A stretch of 64,000 bases of DNA, taken from Verrucomicrobiota bacterium (GTDB lineage: Bacteria > Verrucomicrobiota > Verrucomicrobiia > Limisphaerales > PALSA-1396). Shown here in pieces: positions 51,561 through 60,858 of this stretch (the first letter of the stretch is position 1; every line of letters starts with the position of its first letter). Below the pieces are notes generated by a model. The model saw nothing but the letters and a program-made list of their open reading frames with translations. It was not told the DNA's origin and ran no database searches. The position numbers and the translations under genes are program-made. The stretch is taken from the NCBI GenBank assembly GCA_016200005.1, contig JACQFP010000062.1, forward strand, positions 20,627 to 84,626. The letters are read 5' to 3'.

Positions 51561-52343
51561 TCATGGCGCAAACTTGGCTAGTTGCGTACGCCAAGCACTG
51601 ATGAGGTCTTTCATATCCGAAGCGATAATGCAAAGGTCAACTCCCGCCTTCAGTGAGGCCTCGAAGAGCTGCCCTTCGCTGACCAACACGCCAGCGTGGA
51701 GTCCCCGCTGACGTGCCTTGCGAATAGATTCACACACAAGGTGGCTGAGTTCCGGATCTTCAAATTGACCTGGACGCCCTAAATCAGCAGAAAGATCACC
51801 CGGTCCCACAAAGATTCCGTCAATTCCTTCCACGGCCAGAATTGCGTCGAGATTTCTAACGGCTTCGATTGTTTCAATTTGCGGCAGCAGGCAAGTGGTG
51901 TCGTTGGCGCGGGCCATCGCCTCGGAATCCATGCCGAATTCGAGCGCCCGGCTTCGAGTGTTGTATCCGCGTTCGCCTGTCGGCCGAAATTTCCCGTGGC
52001 GAACCAGTTCACGCGCCGCAGCGTCGTCATTGACCAGAGGTGCCACGATAATGCGTCCACCGATCTCAAGAGCGGGAAGAACATGATTCCGCTGACAACT
52101 CGGAATCCGCACGAGCGGGATGCCCCCTCCTGCTACTGTGGCGACACACATGGCCTCTGCCGTCGCCAGATCTGCCGACGCATGTTCCATTTCAATCCAG
52201 ACCACGTCAAAACCAATGCGCGCCGCCAGTTCCGCCAGACGCGGGCTGCCGCTATTGATCGCGCAACCCAATAGCGCGCGGGCTTTCCCATGCTGATTGA
52301 TGGAGCGACCACTGATCGGATCGTTTGTCTTTCTGTTCGTCAT
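51561..52343 (-). CDS. HpcH/HpaI-family aldolase
   Basis: This is a 260-aa class II aldolase of the 2-keto-3-deoxy acid type (relatives: GarL, RhmA, HpaI). Blocks FDVVWIEMEHAS (substrate and metal Glu), GIPLVRIPSCQRNH, GGRIIVAPLVND, LLPQIETIEAVRN (metal Glu) and GIFVGPGDLSADLG (metal Asp) are all intact. It would cleave a 2-keto-3-deoxy sugar acid to pyruvate plus an aldehyde, which the aldehyde dehydrogenase nearby could oxidise. Its C-terminus is echoed by a fragment at 47.85 kb. Confidence 0.9.
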   Translation of the reverse strand: MTNRKTNDPISGRSINQHGKARALLGCAINSGSPRLAELAARIGFDVVWIEMEHASADLATAEAMCVATVAGGGIPLVRIPSCQRNHVLPALEIGGRIIVAPLVNDDAAARELVRHGKFRPTGERGYNTRSRALEFGMDSEAMARANDTTCLLPQIETIEAVRNLDAILAVEGIDGIFVGPGDLSADLGRPGQFEDPELSHLVCESIRKARQRGLHAGVLVSEGQLFEASLKAGVDLCIIASDMKDLISAWRTQLAKFAP

Positions 52344-52425
52344 TGTTTCAAATCAGGCGTTCGTTCTTGTGGACCAACCCGATCCCCAAGCTGCATCGTC
52401 TCGGTGGAAATGCGGCGGTGCATCA

Positions 52426-54072
52426 TCAGTCAAATTCCAGCCCGAAGAGCTTGGCTTGGTAAAGCTGGAATCTCAACGTGGTTGGCTGCCCGGGATCGGC
52501 AACCAAGTCTTTGCCGCCTTTCCAGGTGACTGACACCCAGGGTTGGTCGCCGACGATAGGAGTGCAATCGGCGAAGGTGCGACCGTCCTTACCGGCGACT
52601 TCCACTTTGATCCAACCGGTGCGGAGCGTAATTGCGTTGATCTTTAGGATACGTCCGGGAGCGATGATAGGAATCATCGTGAATTCGCCGTGTCCATCGG
52701 CTTCGAGGGACACCATGCGGCCTTTGGGCCAGACAGCATAGCCCGATTGAGCGATGCGTTGGCCGCGGGGATATTTGTGTGGGACGTTGTGGCCAGTGTA
52801 CTGTAGGGACCAGTCGCCGTTCGGCAGTTCGATCAATTCTGGGTTGACCCAAATACAGCCGCCGTTCCACTGCCCGAAGGGCTGCGTGCGGAGCAAATCG
52901 CCGCCGGGCACCCAATGCCACACTTTGCCATCGTGGCTCGACGCCATCGCGATGCGAGTCGTGTCGTCAATGGACGCGTTCCAAGCCGTGGGGAACATCA
53001 AGTGTTGATCTGGCGCGCCAGGCACGGAGGTTCGGCAGTTGGTGTATAGCGCCTCCGACGGCAGCATGTCCGGCGTCGGCTCGATAATCATTTCCGAAGG
53101 CGGGAAGCTGCGAAAATCGGCGGACTCGCTTCGACCAATCGCGCGCCGCCCCACGCCCGTCCACGAATTGCGGATATCCGCCGGGAGCATCGAGGCGCGC
53201 GGCCCCACCGACCAATGGCGCGTGTACAGCACGTACTTCCTCAGCACGGTGTCGTAGTAGCAGGTGTTGAGCGTGTCGGCGTACTCGACCACCAGCGGGT
53301 CGGGCAGCGTCGTCCAGTGGATTCCGTCGGGCGACACGCTGCCGCGGATGCAGCTCACCACGCCGCGTTCTTTCACGTGCAGCAGAGACCGCGGCTCCCA
53401 GCCGTCCGGCCGCTTCTTGCGGAACTCATCGAACTCGGCGCGGGTGATCAGGTCATCGTTCCAGACCGTCTTGAACCGCTCCGTCGGCGGCGCCACAGGG
53501 TCGATGAACACATGTGCCGGCCCGTCCCAACTCTTGCTTCCCTGGTGCAAAAGGTCGGCCTTCTTCTGCCACTGCATGCCGTCGGAGGACTCTAAGTATT
53601 CCGTCGAAGTCCACCCTTTGTAGAGGTTGCCGTCCCGGAGGATCGTGCGGTGCGGTATATTGAGCGGCCCGATGACGTTCGGTTTCTGCGCCACAATACG
53701 GATACCACTCGGCGCGTTGGCCCCAACGTGGTGCGCATCGAACAGGCCCGAATTGCCATGTACGTAAACACTCTTGCCCTCCGCGTCGCGCCAATCCAGG
53801 TCGCCGGGCTGGACGTAATACCAATTTGCGAACACGACGCGCTTGCCCGCGAGGTCGTACGGCTCACCCGGCACGATGCGCGTGGTGGTAATGCCGGCGA
53901 CGATCTCGCGCGAGGGCGGCTCGTCAGGGGAGGTGGCACAAGCGCCCGCTGCAAGAGCTACGAGACACGAAACCCGGACACAACTGCGTAGCACTTGGGT
54001 CGGAAGTAATCGAGAAGTTCCAGCTTTTGGATAGAAGAAGTGTTCTCCTCCTTGCTCAGTCATATTTTTCAA
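52426..54072 (-). CDS. Secreted beta-propeller protein, possible lipoprotein (GH43/32-like look)
   Basis: This is a 548-aa protein. A hydrophobic segment with LVALAAGACATS (about 37-48) looks like a lipoprotein signal after an over-long N-terminus, so an internal start is likely. Repeated beta-blade motifs (ESSDGMQWQKK, SVSPDGIHWTTL, ASSHDGKVWHWVPGG) are Asp-box-like turns of a five-bladed propeller resembling sialidase or GH43/GH32 enzymes. A C-terminal beta-sandwich starts near 450. It could be a periplasmic or surface glycosidase; catalytic residues were not assigned. Four-base overlap with the enolase-superfamily gene shows it belongs to the sugar-acid operon. Confidence 0.6.
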   Translation of the reverse strand: MKNMTEQGGEHFFYPKAGTSRLLPTQVLRSCVRVSCLVALAAGACATSPDEPPSREIVAGITTTRIVPGEPYDLAGKRVVFANWYYVQPGDLDWRDAEGKSVYVHGNSGLFDAHHVGANAPSGIRIVAQKPNVIGPLNIPHRTILRDGNLYKGWTSTEYLESSDGMQWQKKADLLHQGSKSWDGPAHVFIDPVAPPTERFKTVWNDDLITRAEFDEFRKKRPDGWEPRSLLHVKERGVVSCIRGSVSPDGIHWTTLPDPLVVEYADTLNTCYYDTVLRKYVLYTRHWSVGPRASMLPADIRNSWTGVGRRAIGRSESADFRSFPPSEMIIEPTPDMLPSEALYTNCRTSVPGAPDQHLMFPTAWNASIDDTTRIAMASSHDGKVWHWVPGGDLLRTQPFGQWNGGCIWVNPELIELPNGDWSLQYTGHNVPHKYPRGQRIAQSGYAVWPKGRMVSLEADGHGEFTMIPIIAPGRILKINAITLRTGWIKVEVAGKDGRTFADCTPIVGDQPWVSVTWKGGKDLVADPGQPTTLRFQLYQAKLFGLEFD

Positions 54073-55292
54073 TAATTCGTGTAGGCACCATCATCGCATC
54101 GGAAGTGCGGCGGTTCTGTCATTTCGGCTGGATATTTCTTGGCCACCTCTCGATTGAATTTAACTCCTAGTCCCGGAGCTGTTGGGATCGTTAACCGAGT
54201 GCCCTTAAGCGCGAACGCACATTCAAAAACGTCGGGCAGCATGGTCGCGGGTGGAAACACAACTTCTTGTGGGCCGGCATTACTGCAAGCCAAGTCCAGA
54301 TGTAGACTGGCAGCGGTGCAGATGGGCCCAAGCGGATTGTGCGGCAAAATCCGGATTAAGTGGGTTTCCGCCATAGCAGCGATTTTCTTCGCCTCAGTCA
54401 ATCCACCAGCGATGCAGATATCGATTCGGGCGTAGTCAATCAATTCCTCCTCTATGGCCAAACGGAACTCCCATTTATTCGCCCATTGCTCGCCAGCAGC
54501 AAGAGGAACGTGGACATGTTTCCGGATATGACGGTATCCATCTGCGTGTTCGGAACGGATCGGATCCTCTATCACAAATAAATTCAGTGGTTCAACCTCC
54601 CTACAAAACCAAATCGCATCTGCCGGATTGAATCTGGCGTGCAGATCAACCATCAATTCCATTTGGTTGCCAATCGCAGACCGCACTGCGTCAAGTTGGG
54701 CTGCCAGTTGCACCATCGCTTTTCTGGGTTCAAACTGGTCATCTATTGACGCGGGGCCGAGGCGGAAGAACTTATGGCCGTGCGCGAGACATTGCTTCGC
54801 CAGTTCGACTGTGGCTGCTATTTCGTCTTTTCCAGCAGCCATTGCATTTAAACAGTTGTTCGCGTCAGGCGAAGCCGATTTATCCTCGGGATCTTTGCCA
54901 GCTGCATCGACTGGTTTGTAGTTTGGGCTTAAGAAGCATTGGACATAATCGCGACAGCGACCACCTAGAAGTTCGTAGATCGAGGCTCCTAAAGCCTGCC
55001 CTTTGATATCCCAAAGTGCAATGTCGATCCCGGAAATCGCAGAGCCAATTAAACGGTCCGCGGGGTAAAAACCACCGCGAAACATCCGCTGCCAGAGATG
55101 TTCTATGCGCATGGGGTCTTCTCCTATCAGCCACCGCCGAAAATGTTCCACTGCGCCCATGATGGCTTTGGGTCGGCGTTGGAGGCCGGCTTCTCCCACG
55201 CCCGTGATGCCTTGATCCGTTTCGACAATGACAACCACCAGGGTGCGGCCCGGGGCTTGCACGGGAATACATTCGATGTTCTTGATTTTCAT
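54069..55292 (-). CDS. Mandelate racemase/enolase-superfamily sugar-acid dehydratase
   Basis: This is a 407-aa protein. The N-terminal capping domain (VVVIVETDQGITGVGEAGLQ) and barrel SGIDIALWDIKGQ are typical. Metal ligands are visible as Asp in MVDLHARF, Glu in VIEDPI, and Glu in AAGEQ; His in PHNPLGP is the acid/base residue of the galactonate/mannonate dehydratase group. It would dehydrate an aldonic acid to a 2-keto-3-deoxy acid. Both ends overlap neighbours by four bases. Confidence 0.9.
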   Translation of the reverse strand: MKIKNIECIPVQAPGRTLVVVIVETDQGITGVGEAGLQRRPKAIMGAVEHFRRWLIGEDPMRIEHLWQRMFRGGFYPADRLIGSAISGIDIALWDIKGQALGASIYELLGGRCRDYVQCFLSPNYKPVDAAGKDPEDKSASPDANNCLNAMAAGKDEIAATVELAKQCLAHGHKFFRLGPASIDDQFEPRKAMVQLAAQLDAVRSAIGNQMELMVDLHARFNPADAIWFCREVEPLNLFVIEDPIRSEHADGYRHIRKHVHVPLAAGEQWANKWEFRLAIEEELIDYARIDICIAGGLTEAKKIAAMAETHLIRILPHNPLGPICTAASLHLDLACSNAGPQEVVFPPATMLPDVFECAFALKGTRLTIPTAPGLGVKFNREVAKKYPAEMTEPPHFRCDDGAYTNY

Positions 55293-56356
55293 ATCACGGG
55301 CTGCAAGTGGCTGATGATTTGATCTCCCATTTGGCGGGTGCTCAGTTTGCCGCCGAGATCGGGCGTGCGCGCACCATTATTAAGTGCCGTTTCCACAGCA
55401 CGCTTTATGGCAGCCGCTGGCTTCGCGAGGCTCAACCATTCGAGCATCATGGCCGCGCTCAGAATGGCAGCCACTGGATTGGCGATACCCTTTCCAGCGA
55501 TGTCGGGTGCCGAACCGTGTACCGGCTCGAACAACGAAGGAAACTTTCGTTCTGGATTGAGGTTAGCGCTTGGTGCAAGGCCGAGTCCTCCTGAAATGAT
55601 CCCACCCAGGTCCGTTAGGATGTCGCCAAACAGATTTGACGCAACGACCACATCAAATCGCTCCGGACAACGCACGAAATTCATTGCTGCCGCATCCACA
55701 TGCTGTTTTTCAGCGCTGACGTCCGGAAAACTGTGACGCATCTCGTCGAGAATCTCGTCCCAAAGCACAAAGGCATACCGCTGTGCATTGGATTTGGTAA
55801 TCATTGTCAGCCGCCGCCTTCGGGTTTGGGCCAAATGAAAACCAAACCGTAAAATACGTTCGATCCCACGCCGGGTGTGAACCGCGGTTTGGAGAGCAAG
55901 TTCTTCTGGATGACCCACTTTGAAGCGTCCACCCATATTCACGTATTCGCCTTCGGAATTTTCCCGAACCACGACAAAGTCAATCTCAGATGAGGTTTTG
56001 ATTACCAATGGCGATGTGACTCCGCGATAGAGTCGGGCGGGACGAACACAGGCATACTGATCAAACTCCTGGCGAATGTGCACGAGCGGTTCAAGCGTGA
56101 TGTGATCAGGGATTCGCATCGGATCTCCTGCGGCTCCGAAAAAGATCGCGTCGAACGGCTTCAAAATCTCCAAAAAGTTGTCAGGAACGACTTGTCCAGT
56201 GGCCTTCCAGTAGTCAGCGCCCCATGTTAGCCGTGTCAGTCGAAGAATGAACTCGCCTGTTTGATTTTGCACTGCCTCTGAGATTCGCACAGCCTCATCG
56301 ACTACTTCTGGCCCGATGCCATCCCCGGGATATACCGCGATTTTGAATTCCTTCAT
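55289..56356 (-). CDS. Tartrate/isopropylmalate-type dehydrogenase
   Basis: This is a 355-aa protein of the beta-decarboxylating dehydrogenase family. Seen are GDGIGPEVVDEA at the N-terminus, YACVRPARLYRG (substrate Arg), a RENSEGEY segment typical of tartrate dehydrogenase, VASNLFGDILTDLGG (metal Asp), and EPVHGSAPDIAGKGIANP (NAD binding). It probably oxidises a 2-hydroxy or tartrate-like acid with or without decarboxylation. It is coupled on both sides by ATGA overlaps. Confidence 0.9.
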   Translation of the reverse strand: MKEFKIAVYPGDGIGPEVVDEAVRISEAVQNQTGEFILRLTRLTWGADYWKATGQVVPDNFLEILKPFDAIFFGAAGDPMRIPDHITLEPLVHIRQEFDQYACVRPARLYRGVTSPLVIKTSSEIDFVVVRENSEGEYVNMGGRFKVGHPEELALQTAVHTRRGIERILRFGFHLAQTRRRRLTMITKSNAQRYAFVLWDEILDEMRHSFPDVSAEKQHVDAAAMNFVRCPERFDVVVASNLFGDILTDLGGIISGGLGLAPSANLNPERKFPSLFEPVHGSAPDIAGKGIANPVAAILSAAMMLEWLSLAKPAAAIKRAVETALNNGARTPDLGGKLSTRQMGDQIISHLQPVI

Positions 56357-57369
56357 CGCTTCGAGACGGCAGTGGCCGTTCTTTGGGCTGAGTCGCGAGG
56401 CTCCGCGAGCTTAGCAGACACAAGATCAGCCTTGTGCGAAAAGGCCTCATCCCGTAACTCTTCAGCCCAATATTCATTAAAGCTTCGCAATAGTTTCTCT
56501 TGTTCTTCCTCAGGCAGCGGGTAATAAGGAGGTTTGCTGGCGCCAGAATCTTTTAGAAAACCGGTGAGCGCCACCCGGGCCTTTACGACGTGGCCGGCTT
56601 CGCGAATCTTCTTGATGAAATTCAACTCCCAAAGAATGAGTTTCTTGTGCCGCTCGGCTGCTTCAGACCAATTCCCTTTCAGACAGGCGTCGAACCAGGT
56701 TCGATGCCACTGAGGGAGTGTATTGATCCAGTAACTGTAACAGCCCTTCGCGCCGAGGAGCATACCGACTACCATGGTCGTATCACAAACGAAATGGGCT
56801 AAGTCCGGAGCGTGGCCCAATATGTCGCTTAGTTCCAAGAGATTGCTCGAGGTCAATTTGGTTCCAACCAGTTGGTCAGGGAATTGGCGAGAGAGCCGCG
56901 CGTAGTCTTTACCCGTTAAACTCGGACCGGTTTTTGGGTGCGTATAATGAATCCAACGGGCCTGCGGTTCCGCGGATGCCAAGTCTTCAAAGAAGCGACT
57001 GAGATCTTGCGCTGTAAGTGGCATCCAACAAGGGAAAGCGACGTGCACGTTGGGAATACCTACGTCACAGGCCACCCGAATGCGATCAATGATGCCTTGC
57101 GTATTGAACCAGGTAACCCCCATCTGCGCGCCCAATCCCGCCCTTTCCATAGCGCGGCTGAAAACGCGGGCCAACCGCCGAAAACCAGCAAGCTCAATGG
57201 CGTAGAATTCGCCATCGCTATCCGTAGTGTATATCCCATCCACCTTCGTTGCTGCCAGACGTTCACAATTGCCGAACAACGCCCGTTCATCCAAGCGGCC
57301 ATTCGGCTTCCACGGGGTCGGAATTGCCGCCCACAAACCGGTCAAATTCGTTTTGTCCAGCGCTCTCAT
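56353..57369 (-). CDS. Dihydrodipicolinate synthase-family lyase
   Basis: The start at 57369 is chosen by four-base overlap; the product is 338 aa. The DapA/NAL barrel has the Schiff-base Lys in VGTKLTSSN and the catalytic Tyr in IHYTHPKTG. The first strand block (GLWAAIPTPWKPNGRLDE) is typical. Family members in sugar-acid operons act as 2-keto-3-deoxy acid dehydratases or aldolases, often giving 2-oxoglutarate semialdehyde for the following aldehyde dehydrogenase. A biosynthetic role is unlikely here. Confidence 0.85.
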   Translation of the reverse strand: MRALDKTNLTGLWAAIPTPWKPNGRLDERALFGNCERLAATKVDGIYTTDSDGEFYAIELAGFRRLARVFSRAMERAGLGAQMGVTWFNTQGIIDRIRVACDVGIPNVHVAFPCWMPLTAQDLSRFFEDLASAEPQARWIHYTHPKTGPSLTGKDYARLSRQFPDQLVGTKLTSSNLLELSDILGHAPDLAHFVCDTTMVVGMLLGAKGCYSYWINTLPQWHRTWFDACLKGNWSEAAERHKKLILWELNFIKKIREAGHVVKARVALTGFLKDSGASKPPYYPLPEEEQEKLLRSFNEYWAEELRDEAFSHKADLVSAKLAEPRDSAQRTATAVSKR

Positions 57370-58403
57370 GTCCGGCAAACGACAGTCGCAGAATCTCCAA
57401 GCGGTCTGGGAGCGCGCATCGATCCGTTGTACACGTCTGGATTAATGGCTAAATGAGGCCGCCATCCTTTCAGGACGGCCACAGCGTTTTCGATAGCTAA
57501 TTCAAATACGGCATGAACTCCATCGATCGCCCGATTGCCCAGGTGAGGTGTGCAGACAAAATTGGGTAGCTGCAATAAGGGTGAATCTGGGATAAGCGGG
57601 GGGTCGTCAATGGCAGCTCCGGCGATACGATGTTCTAATAGGGCTCGGGTGAGGGCAGTTTCATCGACCAATTGTTGGCGAGCTGTGTTAATCAGGTAGG
57701 CGGTCGATTTCATCAAACCCAATTCCCTCGCGCCTATCACTTCTTTTGTCTCACCATTCAGCCGAACATGCAACGAAACAAAATCAGAGCGCCGCAGCAA
57801 TTCATCGAGTGGTACCAATTCGATGTGATGTTGGCGAACGAAATCCATGTCCGGTCGTGGCGTGGTTACCAGAAGCTTCATACTAAATCCTAGCGCCCGC
57901 CGAACCGTTGCTCTTCCAATATGTCCCAGTCCGACAACGCCCAGAGTTTTTCCCCACAGAGACGTGCCCATGCCACGCTGAGACTTCCCAAGACGGAGCA
58001 GTTGATCATGATGTGAGATTTGACGCGCTACGGACAGCATTAGCCCAAACGCGTAGTCAGCCACCACTTCGGCTCCCCCGTTACCGGCGGCATGGGTGAC
58101 GACGATCCCATTACGTGTCGCAGCGTCCACGTCGAGCCACTCGTAACCGCTGGCAGCAATGGAGAGTACCTGCAAGCCGGGGTTGTCTTGCATCTGTTTC
58201 GCCACTGGCAGCTGGCGAATAGCAGCTGGTAGAATCAAACCGTGCGCTCCCTCCAAGACCCTGCCGATTTGATCATCTCGCAAAAGACGAAAACTTTCTT
58301 CAGCAACCAGATCTACATCCAATGATTTGATCCAAGACCGAAACTCATCCACTACCTCCAAGCAGGTCGGGTTCAAGATCACCAATCGAGGACGAGTTCT
58401 CAT
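57366..58403 (-). CDS. D-2-hydroxyacid dehydrogenase
   Basis: The start at 58403 is chosen by ATGA overlap with the aldehyde dehydrogenase gene; the product is 345 aa. The NAD-binding loop is GKTLGVVGLGHIG (GxGxxG), followed by substrate Arg in SLHVRLNGET and INTARQQLVDE, and the acid/base region CTPHLGN. It would interconvert a 2-keto acid and a D-2-hydroxy acid, such as glycerate or a deoxy sugar acid. Confidence 0.9.
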   Translation of the reverse strand: MRTRPRLVILNPTCLEVVDEFRSWIKSLDVDLVAEESFRLLRDDQIGRVLEGAHGLILPAAIRQLPVAKQMQDNPGLQVLSIAASGYEWLDVDAATRNGIVVTHAAGNGGAEVVADYAFGLMLSVARQISHHDQLLRLGKSQRGMGTSLWGKTLGVVGLGHIGRATVRRALGFSMKLLVTTPRPDMDFVRQHHIELVPLDELLRRSDFVSLHVRLNGETKEVIGARELGLMKSTAYLINTARQQLVDETALTRALLEHRIAGAAIDDPPLIPDSPLLQLPNFVCTPHLGNRAIDGVHAVFELAIENAVAVLKGWRPHLAINPDVYNGSMRAPRPLGDSATVVCRT

Positions 58404-59929
58404 GCTATCACTGTGGTTTGAATTTCGCAAAACTCAACGAGCCCCTCAACACCACCCTCACGGCCTAAGCCAGATTGCATCATTCCACCAAACGGGGCTT
58501 CGGGCGTGGGGCCAGTGCCGCTATTCACAGCCACATGGCCAAAGTGCAAGTGGCGCGTGCAACGCTCGGCGCGGTGATAATCGCGTGTGAATACATAGGC
58601 CGCCAAGCCGTGTGCAGTGGAATTCGCCAGTTCAATAACGTCCGATTCAGCAGAGAAACCTGCCACCGCAATTACCGGACCGAAGGTTTCTTCCTTGAAT
58701 ATTTGCATCCCTTGCCGCGCCCCTGTTAAAAGTGTGGGGGGATAATAGCAGCCCGAGTTTTTGGACGGAGGCTCGGGATCATGACCGACAATCCTCTTTG
58801 CGCCATTCCTCAACGCATCAGCAACATGCCGTGCCACTTTGTCGAACGCTGCCCGGTTAATTAAAGGTCCGATATCAGTCTCGGTGTGTAAACCGTTACC
58901 AACCCGTAGCTCCGCAACTCGCTCCGCCAGCTTCTCGATAAATTTCTCCTCGAGGTCCAGGTGTAAGAAGACCCGGTTGGCGCAGACACATGTCTGACCA
59001 GCGCAACGGAATTTATTAGCCACGAGCGCCTCCACGGCAAGATCCACATCGGCATCCTGAAAGACAATAAAGGGAGCGTTCCCTCCCAATTCGAGCAAGA
59101 CTCGCTTGACGTACGACGCGGTTTGTTGCAACAGCACCTTCCCAGTGGCGGTCGAACCGGTGAAGCTAAGGACACGCACTGATGGATGAATGCAGAGAAC
59201 TTTCCCAATCGGTCCCGGTCGGCCAAGGACGAGATTCATTCTGCTCATCGGCATGCCTGCCTGGGCCGCTAAAGACCAAAATGCAATCGCTGAGAGCGGC
59301 GTTAATTCCGACGGCTTGAACACTACACTGCAGCCGGCAGCAATAGCGGCTGAAACCTTTTTGGCCATCATTCCTAAGGGAAAATTCCAAGGGGTTATTA
59401 AACCTGCGACTCCAGCCGGCCGATAATGGACTGTCCAACGGCAACCGCGAATTTTGTCAGGCAAAGCGCGGGGAGAAATGTGCCCCAATTGCCCGGCAAA
59501 AAAACTGAAGAATTCGGCCGCATATTCAACTTCTACGGTTGCTTCTTTGAGCGGTTTCCCTTGTTCCAGTGTAATGATCCGCGCCAGTTCTTCTCGATGT
59601 TCCAAAAGCAGTTCTGTGATTGCCAAAAGCCAATTCTGACGCTCTTTGAAAGAGAACTCCTCGGCTAAGGCGCGATCTGCCGATTCGATAGCCAGTTTTG
59701 TTTCCATCTCGTCCATGTCGGGAATTTCGGCCAGTAAGTCGCCGGTCGCGGGATTCACCACCCTGATTGTCTGGCCCGACTCAGATTCCTTCCATCGCCC
59801 GTTGACGTGACCTGCAAATTCTGGAATCAATGACGATTGAATCATGCCGGCACGAGAATTCGGTTTTTTTTGGCCTTGGCGCGCGGAATGAATCGTCTTG
59901 TTCGCCACTTGCTGAGTTTCCATTCTCAT
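58400..59929 (-). CDS. Aldehyde dehydrogenase (succinate/2-oxoglutarate semialdehyde type)
   Basis: This is a 509-aa protein from ATG 59929; ATG 59845 is an alternative start that drops a polar N-terminus. The NAD site includes ITPWNFPLGMM and FTGSTATGK. Glu in LELGGNAP and the nucleophile Cys in CAGQTCVCANR are intact. A close likeness to GabD-type enzymes suggests a semialdehyde substrate. It would finish the pathway begun by the dehydratase and lyase in the same operon. Confidence 0.9.
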   Translation of the reverse strand: MRMETQQVANKTIHSARQGQKKPNSRAGMIQSSLIPEFAGHVNGRWKESESGQTIRVVNPATGDLLAEIPDMDEMETKLAIESADRALAEEFSFKERQNWLLAITELLLEHREELARIITLEQGKPLKEATVEVEYAAEFFSFFAGQLGHISPRALPDKIRGCRWTVHYRPAGVAGLITPWNFPLGMMAKKVSAAIAAGCSVVFKPSELTPLSAIAFWSLAAQAGMPMSRMNLVLGRPGPIGKVLCIHPSVRVLSFTGSTATGKVLLQQTASYVKRVLLELGGNAPFIVFQDADVDLAVEALVANKFRCAGQTCVCANRVFLHLDLEEKFIEKLAERVAELRVGNGLHTETDIGPLINRAAFDKVARHVADALRNGAKRIVGHDPEPPSKNSGCYYPPTLLTGARQGMQIFKEETFGPVIAVAGFSAESDVIELANSTAHGLAAYVFTRDYHRAERCTRHLHFGHVAVNSGTGPTPEAPFGGMMQSGLGREGGVEGLVEFCEIQTTVIA

Positions 59930-60069
59930 ATCAAACTAGGGTATTCCAGCTTTCGGTCAGAACCAGTTTCATCCGGCAGGCAAAATATCGAGCCATTTCG
60001 GAGGTGTCCGATTGTCCGCCGGCCCACACGCGCTCAGAATTTTTCCATTTATGGAAATCATGCACGTAT

Positions 60070-60858
60070 TCATTTCCACTTTTCACTTCCGTAAAAAGGC
60101 ATATGTTTACCCTCAACATACTTGGGAAACGGCGCGTACTCGTTGATGCCCGGGACTGCCTCGCCGCGCAGGAGAAATGGCGGACATCCTACATCCTTCG
60201 TGATCCGCGTACTCGTCGGGATGTAGCGGATCGTCAATCCACAACGTCGTAGGGGAGAATGATTCGCTCTCGAACCATGAATAGTATTAGGATGGTGTAC
60301 CTCCACCCCACCCCTCTTTAAAGCACATTCAACCGACTTGGATTCGTCCACCAGAGACGGATCGATCTCTGAGTCGAGCACATTAGCCTCTTCACGGCGT
60401 TTCCTCATCTCATGTAATTCCATCTTGTGCGTCCCCGGAATAACCCTTAAGCAGCCGTTCTCAGATAATGAGTCATCCACTGCCAACCAAAGGGTGACAA
60501 CCTCCATAGGCTCTAGCGGCCAGTAGCTTCCGTCCTGGTGCCAAAGCACGCATTTGCCATCTCTGGGCGGCTTACAAATGTAGTGCGAGGCGAAGAGCGC
60601 GATATTCGGCCCTATGAAGAACTCGGCGATATCGAGCAGGCGATCATCGCTGATTAGCCTGATCCAGAATGGGTCATCCTTTACCAACCGCTGATCAAGA
60701 TGCTCGGCGCGAACACCCGGATTGCGATTTATTAGCCATTCGACATGGTTACTGGCCTCGTGGATCAGATGCTCGTCGAGGACATTATGAAAGAGAACAT
60801 AACCGTCCCTTTCATATTGTTCTACGGCTTCCTCAAGAACTGCAGGCGTGTCTTTCAT
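60070..60858 (-). CDS. Phytanoyl-CoA dioxygenase-family oxygenase
   Basis: This is a 262-aa Fe(II)/2-oxoglutarate-dependent oxygenase fold. The iron triad reads as His-x-Asp in LWHQDGSYWPLE and the distal His in IHGSRANHSP; Arg in LTIRYIPT binds 2-oxoglutarate. Many such proteins occur in Verrucomicrobiota and Planctomycetota carbohydrate clusters, where the substrates are unknown. It overlaps the mannosidase gene by 26 bases, so the two are co-translated. Confidence 0.85.
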   Translation of the reverse strand: MKDTPAVLEEAVEQYERDGYVLFHNVLDEHLIHEASNHVEWLINRNPGVRAEHLDQRLVKDDPFWIRLISDDRLLDIAEFFIGPNIALFASHYICKPPRDGKCVLWHQDGSYWPLEPMEVVTLWLAVDDSLSENGCLRVIPGTHKMELHEMRKRREEANVLDSEIDPSLVDESKSVECALKRGGVEVHHPNTIHGSRANHSPLRRCGLTIRYIPTSTRITKDVGCPPFLLRGEAVPGINEYAPFPKYVEGKHMPFYGSEKWK

